Shown in pieces: positions 44,642-59,400 of a stretch of 64,000 nt of DNA. The position numbers and the translations under genes were made by a program. The notes under the pieces were generated by a model. It saw only the letters and a list, made by a program, of their open reading frames with translations, was not told the origin of the DNA and searched no databases. The stretch's first letter is position 1, and each line of letters starts with the position of its first letter. The stretch comes from Halichoerus grypus (lineage: Eukaryota; Chordata; Mammalia; Carnivora; Phocidae): contig NC_135718.1 of assembly GCF_964656455.1 (NCBI RefSeq), positions 53,349,008 to 53,413,007 on the forward strand, given 5' to 3'.

Positions 44642-47438
44642 AGACAGAGAGCATGAGAGGGAGGAGGGTCAGAGGGAGAAGCAGACTCCCTGCTGAGCAG
44701 GGAGCTCGATGCGGGACTTGATCGCGGGACTCCAGGATCATGATCTGAGCTGAAGGCAGTCGCTTAACCAGCTGAGCCACCCAGGAGCCCCCCAAGAAAG
44801 TATTCTTGAGACATCTTGGGTGCAAAAGGGTGGTTTTATTACAGCATGGGGACAGGACCCATGGGCAGAAAGAGCTGTACCAGGGTCATGAGGAGTGGCT
44901 GATTATATACTTTCAAGTTGGGAGGGGGTTAGGGATAGCGTAAGTCTCTTAAGGAATTTTGGGAGCAAGGTTTCCAGGACCTCAAGGGCTAGCTGTTATT
45001 AGGAAAAGGCCATTTATTACTGTCTAGTAAAACCCTAGTCATGAGACCCTTCAGAAGTATGGGTTGTATGCTTGGGGGATGATTGCTAACATATATCTTG
45101 GAGGATAGAGATAAAGGAAGTTTCTAAAGGAATTTTATGTGTTAAAGTAGACTTACAGGATTCTGGGGGGTTGGGATAATGTTAAGCTAAGATTGCCTTT
45201 TGCCCTTAGCAAAGTATCAAATCAAGGTAGCTGAGTTCCTAAAGGAATGTCACTCTGCCTGTTTGAAGGATTTATCAATGGGCTGTAAGTAGTAAGGAAA
45301 TTTAATTTTTCTTTTGTCTTTGTTTCCCACGTCATAGGATAATAATTTATTTTATCTTTTTAAATTATTTGTTTTTCATTATTATAAATAATGATGTTAT
45401 GACTCTTCTTCTGCATACATTTTTCTGTACTAGTCTAATTAGTTTCTTAGTAAATTCCTGAAAATGGAAAAAGAGTATGTGTGTGTGAGTTGAGGGTTTT
45501 GACATATATTCCAAATTACCTTCAGGAAATGTAATAACACTTAACATGTCAAACTGTAGTTTTCTTTTGGTTCCTTTTCCCACCCTTGCCATTATTGGTG
45601 TTATTATTCTTTTAAGGTTTTGTGTTTTTGTAATCCAGTTGACAAAAAATATTAGCTCATTGCTTGATTGTTCATTTATTTGATTATTGGTGAGATAAGA
45701 CTTTTTCATATATTTAATTCTTGTTTCTTCATGTCTTGGTGCATTTTTCTCTGAAAGTGTTCATTTTTTTATTTGTAAGAGCTTCATGTATATTAAGAGG
45801 ATCAGTATTACTTCATAATTTACATTTAACTTTTTAGTTTCTTTGGAATGTATTTTGATATATAACAAGAGGTAAGGTTGTAACTTTTTTTAGCCCCTAT
45901 TTAGTTAACCAGTTATCTGCAGAAGAATTAAAGAATCTTTTATTTTACCTTAAAAATTATCATGCACTAAAATGGACTTTTTGGGGATGTGTTTAGATTT
46001 TTCTTTTAATGTTTTATTTTTAAGTGATCTCTACACCCAGTGTGGGGCTCGAACTCATAACCTTGAGATCAAGAGTTGCATGGTATACCAACTGAGCCAG
46101 CCAGGTGCCACATGGGATGTGTATAGATTTTTGTAACCAACTACTACAGTCAGGATATAGAACAGTTTGACTACCCCACAAAACTCCCTCATGCTACCCT
46201 TTACAGTAACCTCTTCCCTACCCCAAACCCTGGCAATCACTGATCTCTTTTGGTCACTACAGTTTGGTCTTTCTGAGGATGTCCTATAAATGGAATCATG
46301 TAGTATGTAATCTTTTGAAACTGGCTTCTTTCATTCAGCATCATGCCTTTGAGATTCAGCCAAGCTGTTGTGTATATCAGTAGTGTGTTCCTTTTGGTTG
46401 CTGAGTAGTATCACTGTTTGGATGCACCTCAGTTTGCTTGGGCATCCACCCAGTGGAGGACATTTGGGTTCTTTCCAGTTTGGGGCAATTATGAATGAAA
46501 TTGCTGTAAACATTTAAGTATAGGTTTTTATGTGAACATAGTTTTCCCTTCTTTAAAGTAAATACCCAGGGGGTGCCTGGGTGGCTCAGCTAGTTAAGTG
46601 TCTGCCTTCGGCTCAGGTCATGATCCCAGGGTCCTGGGATCGAGCCCCGCATCGGGCTACCTGCTCGGTGGTGAGCCTGCTTCTCCCTCTCCCTCTGCCT
46701 GCAGCTCTTCATTTTTATGCATATGGATGTCCGTCCATGCTGTGTTTTCCCAATCATGTAATGAAGAGAGGAATAAAAGCATATGGAATGAAATAGAACA
46801 GTGGTTAATATCTTTGGTTCTTGAAACAGATGAACCTGGGTGTGATTGTGGGTTCCTCAATCTGTGTAGACTTGGGCAAGTGAACCTCTCTAGATCTTTT
46901 TTTCTTTTTTTTTTTTAAGTATGGTGGAGCCTAACATGGGGCTTGAACTCACAACCCTGAGATCAAGACCTGAGCTGAGATCAAGAGTCGGACACTTAAC
47001 CAGCTGAGCCACCCAGGTGCCCCTCAAGCTGGGTCTTATATGTTAGAATATAGTGAAATATAGATACACAGATATAGAAGTATTAGAATCCAAGTACTTG
47101 TGTGGAACCAGGAATGAGAATTGATAAAACTGATTATTTAAGAAGGAGACTACAGCATGGCCTAAGGTATAGAGAAGTTGAATCATTGTGTTATACACCT
47201 GAGACTAATGTAACATTGTGTCAACTCTACTCAAAACAACTTTTTTAAAAGGAGGCTACAAAGGTGAGTAGGTTCAGACTGGAAAATATGGGTAGACAGC
47301 ATAGAATTATATAACCTATTTTTAAGTGATTAACTTGGCATTTATGTGCTTGAACAAAGACACATAATAAGTCAAATACTATATATGTATATATATATGT
47401 AATTACTATATATATAAAATTAGGAAGCCATCAGAATA

Positions 47439-47470
<32 letters not shown>

Positions 47471-50400
47471 GATTTTTTTTTTTATTTCTTTATTTGAGAG
47501 AGAGAGAATGAGAGAGAAAGCACATGAGAGGGGGGAGGGTCAGAGGGAGAAGCAGACTCCCCGCCGAGCAGGGAGCCCGATGCGGGACTCGATCCAGGGA
47601 CTCCAGGATCATGACCTGAGCCGAAGGCAGTCGCTTAACCAACTGAGCCACCCAGGCGCCCTATGTTTAACTTCTTTTAGCTGAACTTTTCATAGCCTTT
47701 CTGACTTTTATGTTTTTTTTTTTTTTTTGGCAGAGAGGGAGAGAACACAAGCAGGGGAAGCAGAGGTAGAGGGAGAAGCAGGCTCCCTGCTCAGCAGGGA
47801 GCCCAGTGCAGGGCTCGATCCCAGGACTCTGGGATCATGACCTGAGCTGAAGGCAGACACTTAACTGTCTGAGCCACCTGGGTGCCCTCCCATGACTTTT
47901 ATGTTACTGACATACTTGAAGAATACAGTCCCTTCCAACGTTCTTTTAAAAACAGAGCATTCTTTTTTGCATTTGTCTTATATTTCTTTGTGGTTAGCTT
48001 GATGTTATACTTTCTCAATCAGAGTATTGCATAGATGATATTGTGTCCTTATGAGAATATCACATCTGGGGCATAAAATGTTCATCTGTTTTTCCTAAGT
48101 GTTGTTACATTCAGTCAAGGTGTTGCCTGATTTCTCCTAAGTATAATAATTATTTTATATTTCTCTTGCAACTAATAAACATTCTGCAGGGAGATATTCT
48201 AAGATCATGCAGATATCCTGCTCGTCATCAGCATTTCCCTCAGACGTAGCAGCCATTGATGATTCTTACTTGATCCAGTCTTTACCATGATGGTTGCAAA
48301 ATGGTCATTTTCCGACTCTAGCACTTGCTCTACATTTGGTATTCAGCTTTCCACATTCTCATGTAAGCAGGAGACCTTACTTCTCCCTTTCCTTTTTTGG
48401 GGACCACAGAGAGAAAGGGGGGGAAGGGCAGAGGGATTGGGAGAGAAGAGAATCCTAAGCAGGCTCCAACTTGGGGCTTGATCTCGCAACCCTGAGATCA
48501 TGACCTGAGCCGAAGTCAAGAGTTGGATGCTTAACTGACTGAGCCACCCAGGTACCCCTTTCCCTTTACTTTTATTTATTATTGGTATGGTTTAATTAAT
48601 TTAAATTTTTTCGAAGTGCTTATAATTTACTATTGTGCTCAATTATTTTGCTGCTTAAATTATCTCACTTTTGGTTAAGGGTCCTGTCAAACCTTTTCTG
48701 GGGAGGTGTCTTCCTTGGCCTGTGTGTGCGCCAAGCCCTATATATGGCTGTTTTGAGGGCCTTAATTTCTCTACGAATTCACTCTGGCTTCCTTTTGGAG
48801 CCTTAGCTGTTCTGTTGTATTTCTCTGCCCATAGTCTCTTGCCCCCACATACATATAAGTCTGCTTTCCCCTGCAGCTCTCTTGCTTCATGGGCAAGAAC
48901 TCACCTTACTTACGGTGGCCTCCAACCTGGTATCCAGACTATGCCACTGTTCCCAGCAGCGCTCCAAGTCAGGCAAGACAGAAACCAGTTCCTTCAGCAG
49001 CCTCCTAATAAGCCAGAACACTGTAAGCTACTTTCACTCTTCCTTCAGCCCTCCTGAAGAAGTGGAAATTGAGTGGCTTCCTCCTGACCTGTTGTGCTGC
49101 TTTGGGGAAGGGGCAGGCAACAGATGGAGAGAAAACTTGAAAACCATTTTGAGCAGCTTCTCTTGGTTAAGGTTAGGCATTTGCTTGGTTGTTAACAGCT
49201 TCTTAACTAGTTTCTAGAGTTCTCCCAAAGCTACTTTGGTCTGAATGTTGTTGTTTATTTGGTATTTCTATGGGGGAATGAGGGCCTTGATTTTATTAGT
49301 CAGCCATTTTGCTGATGTTGCTCCAGGTTTGGATAATTTTCAGGCATTATTGTTTATTTTTCTCTTCTCCTGGAATCTAATTACACATATATTAGACCCG
49401 TTGATAACTGGTGCACAGGGTGCTAAAGTTCTGTTCATTTTGCTTCCATACTTTTTTTTTTTCTGTCTGCTTTAGTTTGGATAGTTTCTGTAGTTATGTC
49501 TTTAAGTTCACTGATTCTTTTTTTTTTAAGTTGCTAATCTGTTGTTAATCCCATTCAGTGGAATTTTCATTTTTGCTCCTATTTTTTAATCTCTCAAAGT
49601 TCTATTTATTTCTTTTTTTACATCACCCTTTTGTCTCCTTAGTATCTCCATGTTTTCCTTAAAATGTTGAGCAAATTTATAATAGCTCTTTTAAGCTAAG
49701 TGTCTGCTAATTTCACTAGTGTGATAGCATTCTAGATCTATTTCTGTAGTTTGATTTTTTACCTACTTATGGGTCACATTTTTCTGTGTCTTGCATGTAT
49801 GGTAATTTTTCATTGGATGCTGAACATTGTGAATTTACTTCATTGAGAGCAAATTTTTTTTCTCCTTAGAGAGTTTTAAAATTTGTTCTGGAAGACAGTT
49901 ATTTGTGGATCAGCATAATCATTCCAAAGCTTGTTTTTAAGCCCCTTAAGGACAGATGTAGAGTATTTTTTTCTGTAGGTAAAATTTAGCTTCACTACTA
50001 AGGTGTATCCTTTCTGGTATCTCTGTTCATTGCTCTGTATTCAAGAATGGTCTCTCCACTCTGGCTGGTGAGAACTTGAGCGTTTACCTCCTGTTTGAGC
50101 TTTGAGTATTGTTTGGCTAACAGTGTCTGTTAGTTGTTCTTATCTGGTTTGTGTATTTCACCTTCTACATGTGTAGATTGTTGTTCAGCCAAAATCTCAG
50201 AGAGACCTTATGCAGATTTCTTGAGCCCTTCCCCCCCTTTTTTTACTTAGCTTCCTCCTCTTTAGTGCTTGACCCTGCAGATTTTATTTGCCTTGGCGTT
50301 CATTCCTGAATTCCACTTTTTGTCACCTAAACTCTCTGGGATCACTGGGCTCTGGGTTCCCTACTCTGTGCCACCATCTGGAAATTGTCTCCATTCAGAA

Positions 50401-53400
50401 AGCCAGGATGGGGCTCGGTTTGCTTTTTCCTCCTAACTTAAGGATCACTGTTCAGGACCATCTGTTTATCTAATGTCTGGAAACATTTGTTTTATATATC
50501 TTATCTAGTTTTCTAGTTATTGATAGCAGGAGGACAACTGCTATAGGAGCTAATTTTCCATGGGCAAAAGGAGATATTCTCATATATTTTTAAATTGAGC
50601 TATAATTTATATAACATAAAATTCCCATTTTTAAAGTGTATAGTGATAATTTAGTATATTCACTACATTGTACAACCATTGCTCCTATCTAATTCTAGAA
50701 TATTTCCACTGCCCCCAAAAGTAAACCCCATACCCACTAAGCTGTCATTCCCCATTGCCCCCTTTCCTCAACCCCTGACAACCACTCATTTACTTTCACA
50801 ATGGGTTTGCCTGTTTTGAATATTTCATGTAAATGGAATCATATTATATGTAGTCTTTTGTCCTTGACATCTTTCACTTACATTGTTTTCAAGGTTTATC
50901 CAGGGTTTATCATGTAACACTACTTCACTTCTTTCTATGGCTGAATAATATTCCATTGTATGGATATACCACATTTTGTTTACACATTCATCACTTGATG
51001 AACGTTTGGGTTGTTTCCACTTTTGGGCCGTTATGAACAATGCTTCTTATAATTTGTAATATTGTAAATAAGGCTAGGTTTACCACTATTTTTATTCACT
51101 TATTCAACATTGAGAGATATGTAAAATAGCAAGTAATTGTTGAGCTCTTGCATTGTGCTAGACAGTGGGCTGACTGCTTCTTGTGTTTATTTTGTTTAAT
51201 CTTCAGTCCATCCCTATGTGGTAAGTATTAATATTCCATTTTCCTGATGAAGAAATGGAAATTTAGGGAGGGTAACTTGCCCAAGGTACTATAGTTAGTG
51301 GGTGCGACTGTGCTAGGTAGAGTAGATGATACAACTTTGTGTATGACCTAGTAACTGCTCTAATTCATACAATCTAATATAACAAATATATGAAGTTAGT
51401 CGTGGTAGTCACTGGGAAATTATTTGAACGGAAAAGAATCCTGTTGAAATTGAAGATTTGGGGGTATGCCTGGCTGGTTCAGTTGTTGGTGGAATGTGCA
51501 ACTCTTGATCTCAGGATCATGAGTTCAAGTCCCATGTTGGGCATAGAGATTACTTAAAAAATGTATATATTAAAAAAAAAAAGAAATTGAAGATATTTTG
51601 ATGGTTGCTTGTCTGTTAACCAATTTCACCTGTCTTTCAGCAAGTGGTTTTTTTTTTAAGGTTTTATTTTATTTTTTAAATAATTTATTTATTTGATAAA
51701 GAGAGAGCATAAGCAGTGGGAGCGTCAGGCAGAGGGAGAGGGAGAAGCAGGCTCTCCGCTGAGCAGGGAGCCCGATACGGGGCTCGATCCCAGGACCCTG
51801 GGATCATGACCTGAGCCAAAGGCAGATGCTTAACGACTGAGCCACCCAGGTGCCCCTAAGATTTTATTTTTAAGTAATCTCTGCACTCAACATGGGACTC
51901 AAACCTACAACCCTGAGATGAAGAGTTGCATGCTCTATTGACTAAGCCAACCAGGCACCCCCAGCAGGTGTTTCATTGGGACCTGCCTTTACTAAAATTG
52001 GGTAGTAATTTGCACAGTATTTGAAGATTTAAAAAAAGAACAGCAAAGCCTTCCCTGTTGTGCTTGGGTTTTTCAACTCCAAATCTTATCTTATTCCCTA
52101 ATTGTTAAAAAGAAGATATCATATGGATCAGATACCATCTAAGAAGGACTTTTGTTCATTAGGGATGTCCATCTTTAGTCCTGAGTCAAGACTGAAGGAA
52201 GTGAGACTCTTCATCTTCTTAAAACTAATATTATTAAATTGTTAAATATTAAATAATATTATTTTTAAAGATTTTATTTTATTTTTTAAGTAGGCTCCAT
52301 GCCCAACGTGGGGATCGAACTCATGACCCTGAGATTAAGAATTACATGCTCCATCATTTGAGCCAGCCAGATGCCCCTCTCTCCCCCACATAAATAATAT
52401 TATTTTTAAAAGATGTATAGCCTATGTCAAACATATCAAGCTCTTTAGGGACCTCTGGGATGAAAGGTACTATTGAAATATGAATTTGTTAGTTTACATT
52501 TGTACCCTACCCTATTATATTAGTTTTCTGTTGCTGCATTGTAAATTACCTCGATCTTGATAACTTAAAACAATATCCATTTATCATCTCACAGTACTAG
52601 TAGTTCTGTAGATTAGAAGACTTGGTGGGCTCAGTTGGGTTCCTTGCTTAGGGTCTCACAGACTGAGATGAAAGTGTTGGCCAAAATGGTCTTTTATCTG
52701 TAGGCCCTGGGGAAGAGTCTGCTTCTAAGTTCATTCAGATTATTGGCAGAATTCAGTTCCTTGTGGCTGTAGGCCTGAAGTCCCCATTTCCTTGACATGT
52801 ATCCCCTCTAGCTTCTATTAAATTCCTTTTGTGCTTCAAGTCTCTGACTTCTGCCATCAGCCAGAGAAAACTGCTTTTTTAAAGAGCTCATATGTATAGA
52901 TCAGGCTCATTTGTGATAATCTCCCTATCTTAAGGGCAACTGTGCCATGTAACATAGTATAATTATAGCAGTGATGTCTCATTACATTCACAGGTTCTAC
53001 CCCCTGTTACAATTTGTAATATTGTAAAGGTGAAGAGATTATATGAGGGTGAGGATCATTGAAGGTTATTTTTAGAATTCTGCCTACCACAGATATTTAG
53101 AAGATTTTATTTGTTTATTTGAGAGAGAGAGAGCAGGGGGCTGGGGGCAGAGAGAGAGGGGAGAGAGAACCCAAGCAGATTCCATGCTGAGCATGGAGCC
53201 CAACGCAGGGCTCCATCCCACCACCCGAGATCACAATCTGAGCCAAAACCAAGAGTTGGATGCTTAACTGACTGTGCCACTGAAGTGCCCCTTAATTTTC
53301 ATTTTTTTAAAAAGATTTATTTATTAGAGAGTGCCCACACACATGCAGACGGGGGAGGGGCATAGGGAGAGGGAGAAGGAGAATCCCAAGCAATCTCCCT

Positions 53401-56400
53401 GCTGAGGGTAGAGCCTGACCCAGGGCTCCATCTCACAACCCTGAGATGATCTGAGCCCAAATCAAGAGTCAGATGCTTAGGGGCTCAGTCGGTTGAGTGT
53501 CTGCCTTTGCCTTAGGTCATGATCCCAGGGCTCTGGGATCGAACCCCGCATTGGGCTCTCTGCTCAGTGGGGAGTCTGCTTCTCTCTCTCTCTCTCTCTC
53601 TCTGCCCCTTCCCTAGCTCGTGCTCTCTCTCTCTCTCATGGGCTTTCTCTGTCTCTCAAATAAATAAATAAAATCTTAAAAAAAAAAAAAAAGTGGGACA
53701 CTTAACTGAGCCACACACGCACCCCCCTTAATTTTCATTTTCATTTATTTATTTTTAAAGATTTTATTTATTTGAGAGAGTGTGTGTGTGAGAGAGAGAG
53801 AGAGAGCGAGCACGAATGGGGTGAGGGGCAGAGGGAGAAGCAGACTCTCTGCTGAGCGGGGAGCCTGATGACGCAGGGCTCGATCCCGGGACTCTAGGAT
53901 CATGACCTAAGCCGAAGGCAAACGCTTAACCGTCTAACCACCCAGGCGCCCCTAATTTTCATTTTTAAACATTGTTGTGAAGGTCACATTTTTGATACAG
54001 CAGATGACCTTCCTACCCCCAGGTCACATCCTATCTTTCTCTCACCCGTCCTTGAACTTTTCTTTTATTCCTTTAAAATAGTTGGCCTCTTTTCTCTCTT
54101 TATTTGGTAGCATGCTTGTCCTTGACCTCACCCTTGACTCTCCAAGGAAATTGTGAATTTACCTTTTAGAAGAGCGTTTTCTGAAATCACCTTCCTTTGT
54201 GCTGATCAGTTTTATCAGAAATGTTATTTCACTCCAGACATTATCACTATCATCCCTGTGCTTCAGCTCTCTAAGCCTGAGTATTTAATGTAGGATTTAG
54301 CTGCTCACAGACATTGGCAAGGTATTTTTCATCTTTGTGATCTGCAGATAGACTAACTGCACCTTATTTTTTCACTTTCCTCTCTTACATTAAGATCCAA
54401 AGATGTCTCACTGCCTGTGAGTTCAAGAAGTATATTAAAACCCTGTATATCTCTTAGTCATTCTATAGCTGGTAATGCTGCTATAATTCCATTTTATCTC
54501 ACAGCAGGGTCCAGTAGAAAGCACATCAGTAATGAAAAACAGTAATTCAAAACTGTGTTTGGAGCATTCTGAGGGCTTATAGCAACAGGGGATTGCTCAG
54601 GCTGCCTGGAGAACCTGAATAGGTTATAGCTCCAGAAACTACATAATTCTGCTCACATTGTAGTGGGCAGAAATGACTAATGGATCTGGGTTTCCGCTAC
54701 CCCCCAGTTGGGATTATTTTTCCATTTAGTATTATTCACTGAAGAAGAAAATTTATATGTAAAACCTTTGGTGTATAATTTAGGATATATAAGGGGAGTT
54801 GTGGGATTCGTAATTATGTTATGAACTATTTTAGGATGGAGATGGAATAGTTGTCTTTGGTTGTAAGAAAAGTCGTAAATTCCTGAGTCCTGCTGTTGGT
54901 TAGGAAAGTAAGAAATGTTTACAAGATTCATATATTGCACCATTTGGATGGAGACCATTGTTATTAACAAATGTTTATGTTTTATTCATTCATTCACTAT
55001 TTATTAAATGTCTGCCATTTGCCAGGCTATGTATTATGTACAAACAATGGACTCTACTCTTGCAGATATCATATAGTGTTCTTATGAATACAGTTACAGC
55101 ACTGTGAGATTAGAGGTGCCATTGGAGGCTACTGCAGTGGGTACTCACAGGAGAGGTTCTCCAGTGGCTGGAAAGGGCTTAAATAAGGGAGGTGACACTT
55201 GAGTAGAGTCTTAATGGAAGAACAAAAGCTTGTGCCAAGTTTGCAAGTGGGGGATGAGCATTCTATATGGGGGAGATCGCCCTTGCAAGGTATGGCAGTG
55301 TTCTAGTCTGCTGTGTTCAGGGAAGAGTGAGGAGGTTAAGATTGGAGGCTAGAGAGGGTAATGTAGGGAAGAGAGTGGCAAGGTGAATGGAATCCAGGTG
55401 GTAAAAGGTCTTGTATAGGTTATGGATTTTGGGTGTATCTTATAGTCAAGAACTAGTAAAGAATTTAAGTACAGACTCGTGTGGTTAACTTAGCATTGTG
55501 GAAAAATAATTCTGAAGGCAGCGTGGAGAATGGATTGAGAGTTAAGGAGTGGGGTACCAGAGGCAGATACCAGTTAGAGACTATTTAGATAGAGTCTGTT
55601 GAAAATAAAGACTAGGGATGCCTGGGTGGCTTGGCCGGTTAAGTGGCTGCCTTCAGCTCAGGTCATGATCCCAGCATCCTGGGATTGAGCTCCTCATCGG
55701 GTTCCCTGCTCAGTGGGGAGCCTGCTTCTCCCTCCCCCTGCTCTTGTGCTCTCTCTTGCTCTCTCTCTCTCTCAAATAAATAAAATCTTAAAAAAAAAAA
55801 AAAAGAAAGACTAGATCTGTGGTGTATTCAGGAGGGGCTGTACTCCAGAAATATTTCAGAGGTCTTCTCTAAGGTGGGGATAATAATAGTACTCATCTTT
55901 ACTGTTGATACAAAGAGTAAGTGTGTTGATAAATTAAGGTGTTTAAGCTCTGTGCAGAGCATGGCACATAGCTCGTACCGTGTATGTGCTAGCTCTTTGT
56001 GTAGGAACACCACAGATTACAGTATGGGGGATGAGGGAAGGCATGGCACCCAGAAGAAGTTAAGGGTCTGGCTTGAGGTGGTGTACTGTTAACCCATTAC
56101 TAATGATCGAGTGATCAGTGTCTATCTGTGGGAATAAATGTAGGTTGATAGATGGATTGTTAATTAGTGCTTACAACTAAACTTACAGAGGAATAGTTAA
56201 GCTTTTAGAAAATAGGTTTAACTCTTCCTTGTTGTCATCAAAGATAAGAGGAACGCATCCTTTAGTGAAGGGGAGATGCTCTTTGCTCCTTTTTCATGGG
56301 TACGGATATTTAGACAGTGCATTTTTTTCCGGTCAGTGTAAAATTTGATGTTTGAATATTTGTCCTTTGTTTTTAAGAACTTCCACTTCGCTGTAATTAT

Positions 56401-59400
56401 GTCTGTATAGAATTTATAAGCCAGAAGAATCCAAACTCTGTTTTCTGAAGCTTATTCAACTTAAGATATTTTATTAATAACATATAGAGACTCGAAGTCA
56501 GCTTTTGTGAACATTCTTTTTTTTTTTTTTTTTTTTTTTTTAAAGATTTTATTTATTTATTTGACAGAGAGAGACACAGTGAGAGAGGGAACACAAGCAG
56601 GGGGAGTGGGAGAGGGAGAAGCAGACTCCCCGCCAAGCAGGGAGCCCGATGTGGGGCTCGATCCCAGGACCCTGGGATCATGACCTGAGCCGAAGGCAGA
56701 CGCTTAACGACTGAGCCACCCAGGCGCCCCTTTTGTGAACATTCTTAAGGAATAATAGAAATGACTCAGCAGAGCCTAATTTAGCTCTTGATGGAGCTTT
56801 ATAAAGTCGAGCAAAATGGGGCCCCTGGGTGGCTCAGTCGTTAAGCATCTGCCTTCGGCTCAGGTCATGGTCCCAGGGTCCTGGGATCGAGCCCCGCGCT
56901 GGGCTCCTTGCTCAGCAGGAAGCCTGTTTCTCCCTCTCCCACTCCCCCTGCTTGTGTTCCTGCCCTCGCTATCTCTCTCTGTCAAATAAATAAATAAAAT
57001 CTTAAAAAAAAAAAAAAAAGGGCGAGCAAAGATAGTATTTGCTTAGAGTGGTTCATGGTCATGTAAGAAGCAGGAAGCAGGGGGAGCCTGAATTTATTCC
57101 ATACTGCTCTGTACAGAGGCATCACACATGTCTCTCTTAATCCTCAGAACAACTCCTAGAGGGAAATGTTGTCCTTTTTATAGATAATGAAATTGAAGTT
57201 TCTGAACAATTGAGTAACTCACTTCGGGTCACCCTGCTGATAGGTGGCAGAATTAGAATTTGAACATAGGTCTGTCTAGTTGCAAAGTCAAATGCTCTTT
57301 TCACCAGTCTGCCTTGTTCGAAGAGCTTTCCTATGTGAATGAGATTTATGTCACTTGCCCAGAAGTGATTTCATGGGATTTGGCCATAAAAAAGGAAAGA
57401 AAATATAATGAGCATAGGGAAGGCTCCCAAGTTTATTTCCTCTCTTTCTTTGTGTGGAAGATCAGGAAGTGAATTGGTGGATCCCTCACAAATACCTATT
57501 TCATACTTAATTATAGGTTTTGTGGGAGCATGTAAAAAATTTATAGGACCTTTGACTTGGAGGTAAACTAGGCCATCTCCCTTATGTCACAGAGGAGGAA
57601 ACCAAGGTCGCGAGAGGCGAAATGGCTTGCGTAATTACAGCTGTTTTTTAACAGAGTTGGAATTAAAACCCTAGACCCTGTATTCCAGGTTTAAAGGCTT
57701 TTTATAGTTAAATCACAAACCTTTGTTATGCCTGGAGCTCCTAGAAGATGATAATTGTGAATATAATTTGAGGAAGTTTTGGTTTTGTTTTGTTTTGTCT
57801 CTGGCTGTCAGCATGTCCTGTCAAGTCAGAGTGCTTCTGGTGGTACAGGTCTGGGTTAGATTCCTAGGTGTTCTTGTAACTCTTATGTAATGGCACAGGG
57901 GCTTCCCTTCTGCTAGCTGACAGCTCTGGCGGGTGCACCTGTGTTACAGCCCATCTGTGCGGAGAGGATGATTGAGTTCTACCTGGGGCTTAAGGAAGCA
58001 GAGAGAATGAATGAATGCTTCATGGTGGGCTAATCCATATTTCCCTCTCCTGGCCTTTTCCCCAAGCTTGACATTTTTAGATTTCGCTATTCCTTGTTAA
58101 TTGTTCATGCGGATAGATAGCAGTTCTGTGGTACTTGCTAGTGGTAGATCATGGAGCTGACGTTTGAATGACAGGGGTAAGGTTTTGCACCTGGGACTGC
58201 TGAGTTTGGATGCGACTTGGAACTCTGAACTGTGGCTTAAGCCTGCACACAAGCTTTCTGGGGAGGTAACTTGTGCATCATTTTCTCCTTGGATGAGACC
58301 TTATTTAACAAATAAAGAAACACCTTAGAGATGACTTAGCCATGAAGAAACTCTTTCTTTCTTTTTTTTTTTTCTTCATCTAGACCAAACTGCCCTAGGG
58401 AATTCTGTTACTTCACCCTTTGCTGCTGCTTGTTGGGTGGAAAGTCACCACCATTTGAATTTTCAGGCGCCAGCCTGGTTGTCCCACCTAATGGAGTGAA
58501 ATAGTTCTGGCTCCAAGTAATGGTGAACTTGGAGCTGGGCCCAGTGTAATTAAAACCCCGGAGTAAAGAATTTGCTGTTGGTCTTTATTCATTTCAGTCA
58601 AGAGGCTTGTGGGTGGGAATATAATATATTCCAAGCAAAGAAAAATAGTGGCTCTAGAGATTTATGCCATTGCCTTGAAGATTGTTTGGTTCCACCGTAA
58701 ATTTAGGTAATTTAGTCAAAGAAAAGGCTTTCTTCATAGATGGTATTACTAAAATTCAGGGTGTTTCTCCATTTATTAAAAGACTGTCCAGTAGGATTAC
58801 ATATAAATTATATGACTTCCAATACAATTAAAGACTGAAGGCTTATGACTCAAGGTTCTCCAAAAGAATTCAGATTGTGTGGCCTTTAAAGGTATCCCGT
58901 CTGTTCTTTTCCTGCTCTTCTTTGTTCTCTATGTTTTGTTTCCCAGTATTCAGTGTTTTCTTGGCAAGTGAACTCAGGTTGACTGAAGTGATAGGCTATC
59001 AAAGAATAACGTAAGGAAGGAAAAGTTCTAGAGCTTTCTTTTGCTAGGTAGTAAGACAGTAAATTTGTGGGTTTTTTTTTTTTTTTTTTTAAGATTTTGT
59101 TTATTTATTTGACAGAGAGAGAGGTAGCAAGGGCAGGAACACAAGCAGGGGGAGTGGGAGAGGGAGAAGAAGGCTTCCTGCCGAGCAGGGAGCCCGATGT
59201 GCTTGATCTCAGGACCCCAGGATCATGACCCGAGCCAAAGGCAGACGCCTAACGACTGAGCCACCCAGGCACCCTAACTTTGTGTTGTTTTAAACCACTA
59301 AATTTGTGGTAATTTGTTACAGCAGCAATACGATACTAATAATTTTAAAATCACAGAAAGGTTGTAAGGCTAAGGATAGTACCCTTTACTCATACTCACC

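Noticed and set aside
44815..45340. A provirus around the antisense LTR
   Set aside because: No second LTR and no gag, pol or env-like frames nearby; it looks like a solo LTR.
48671..49217. Overlapping frames of 111 and 128 codons
   Set aside because: Lie in intronic DNA next to old L1 sequence and have no family resemblance or splice support.
50825..51040. Minus-strand frame with KMWYIHTMEYYSAI
   Set aside because: A genuine L1 ORF2 C-terminal remnant, annotated as a repeat and not as a host gene.
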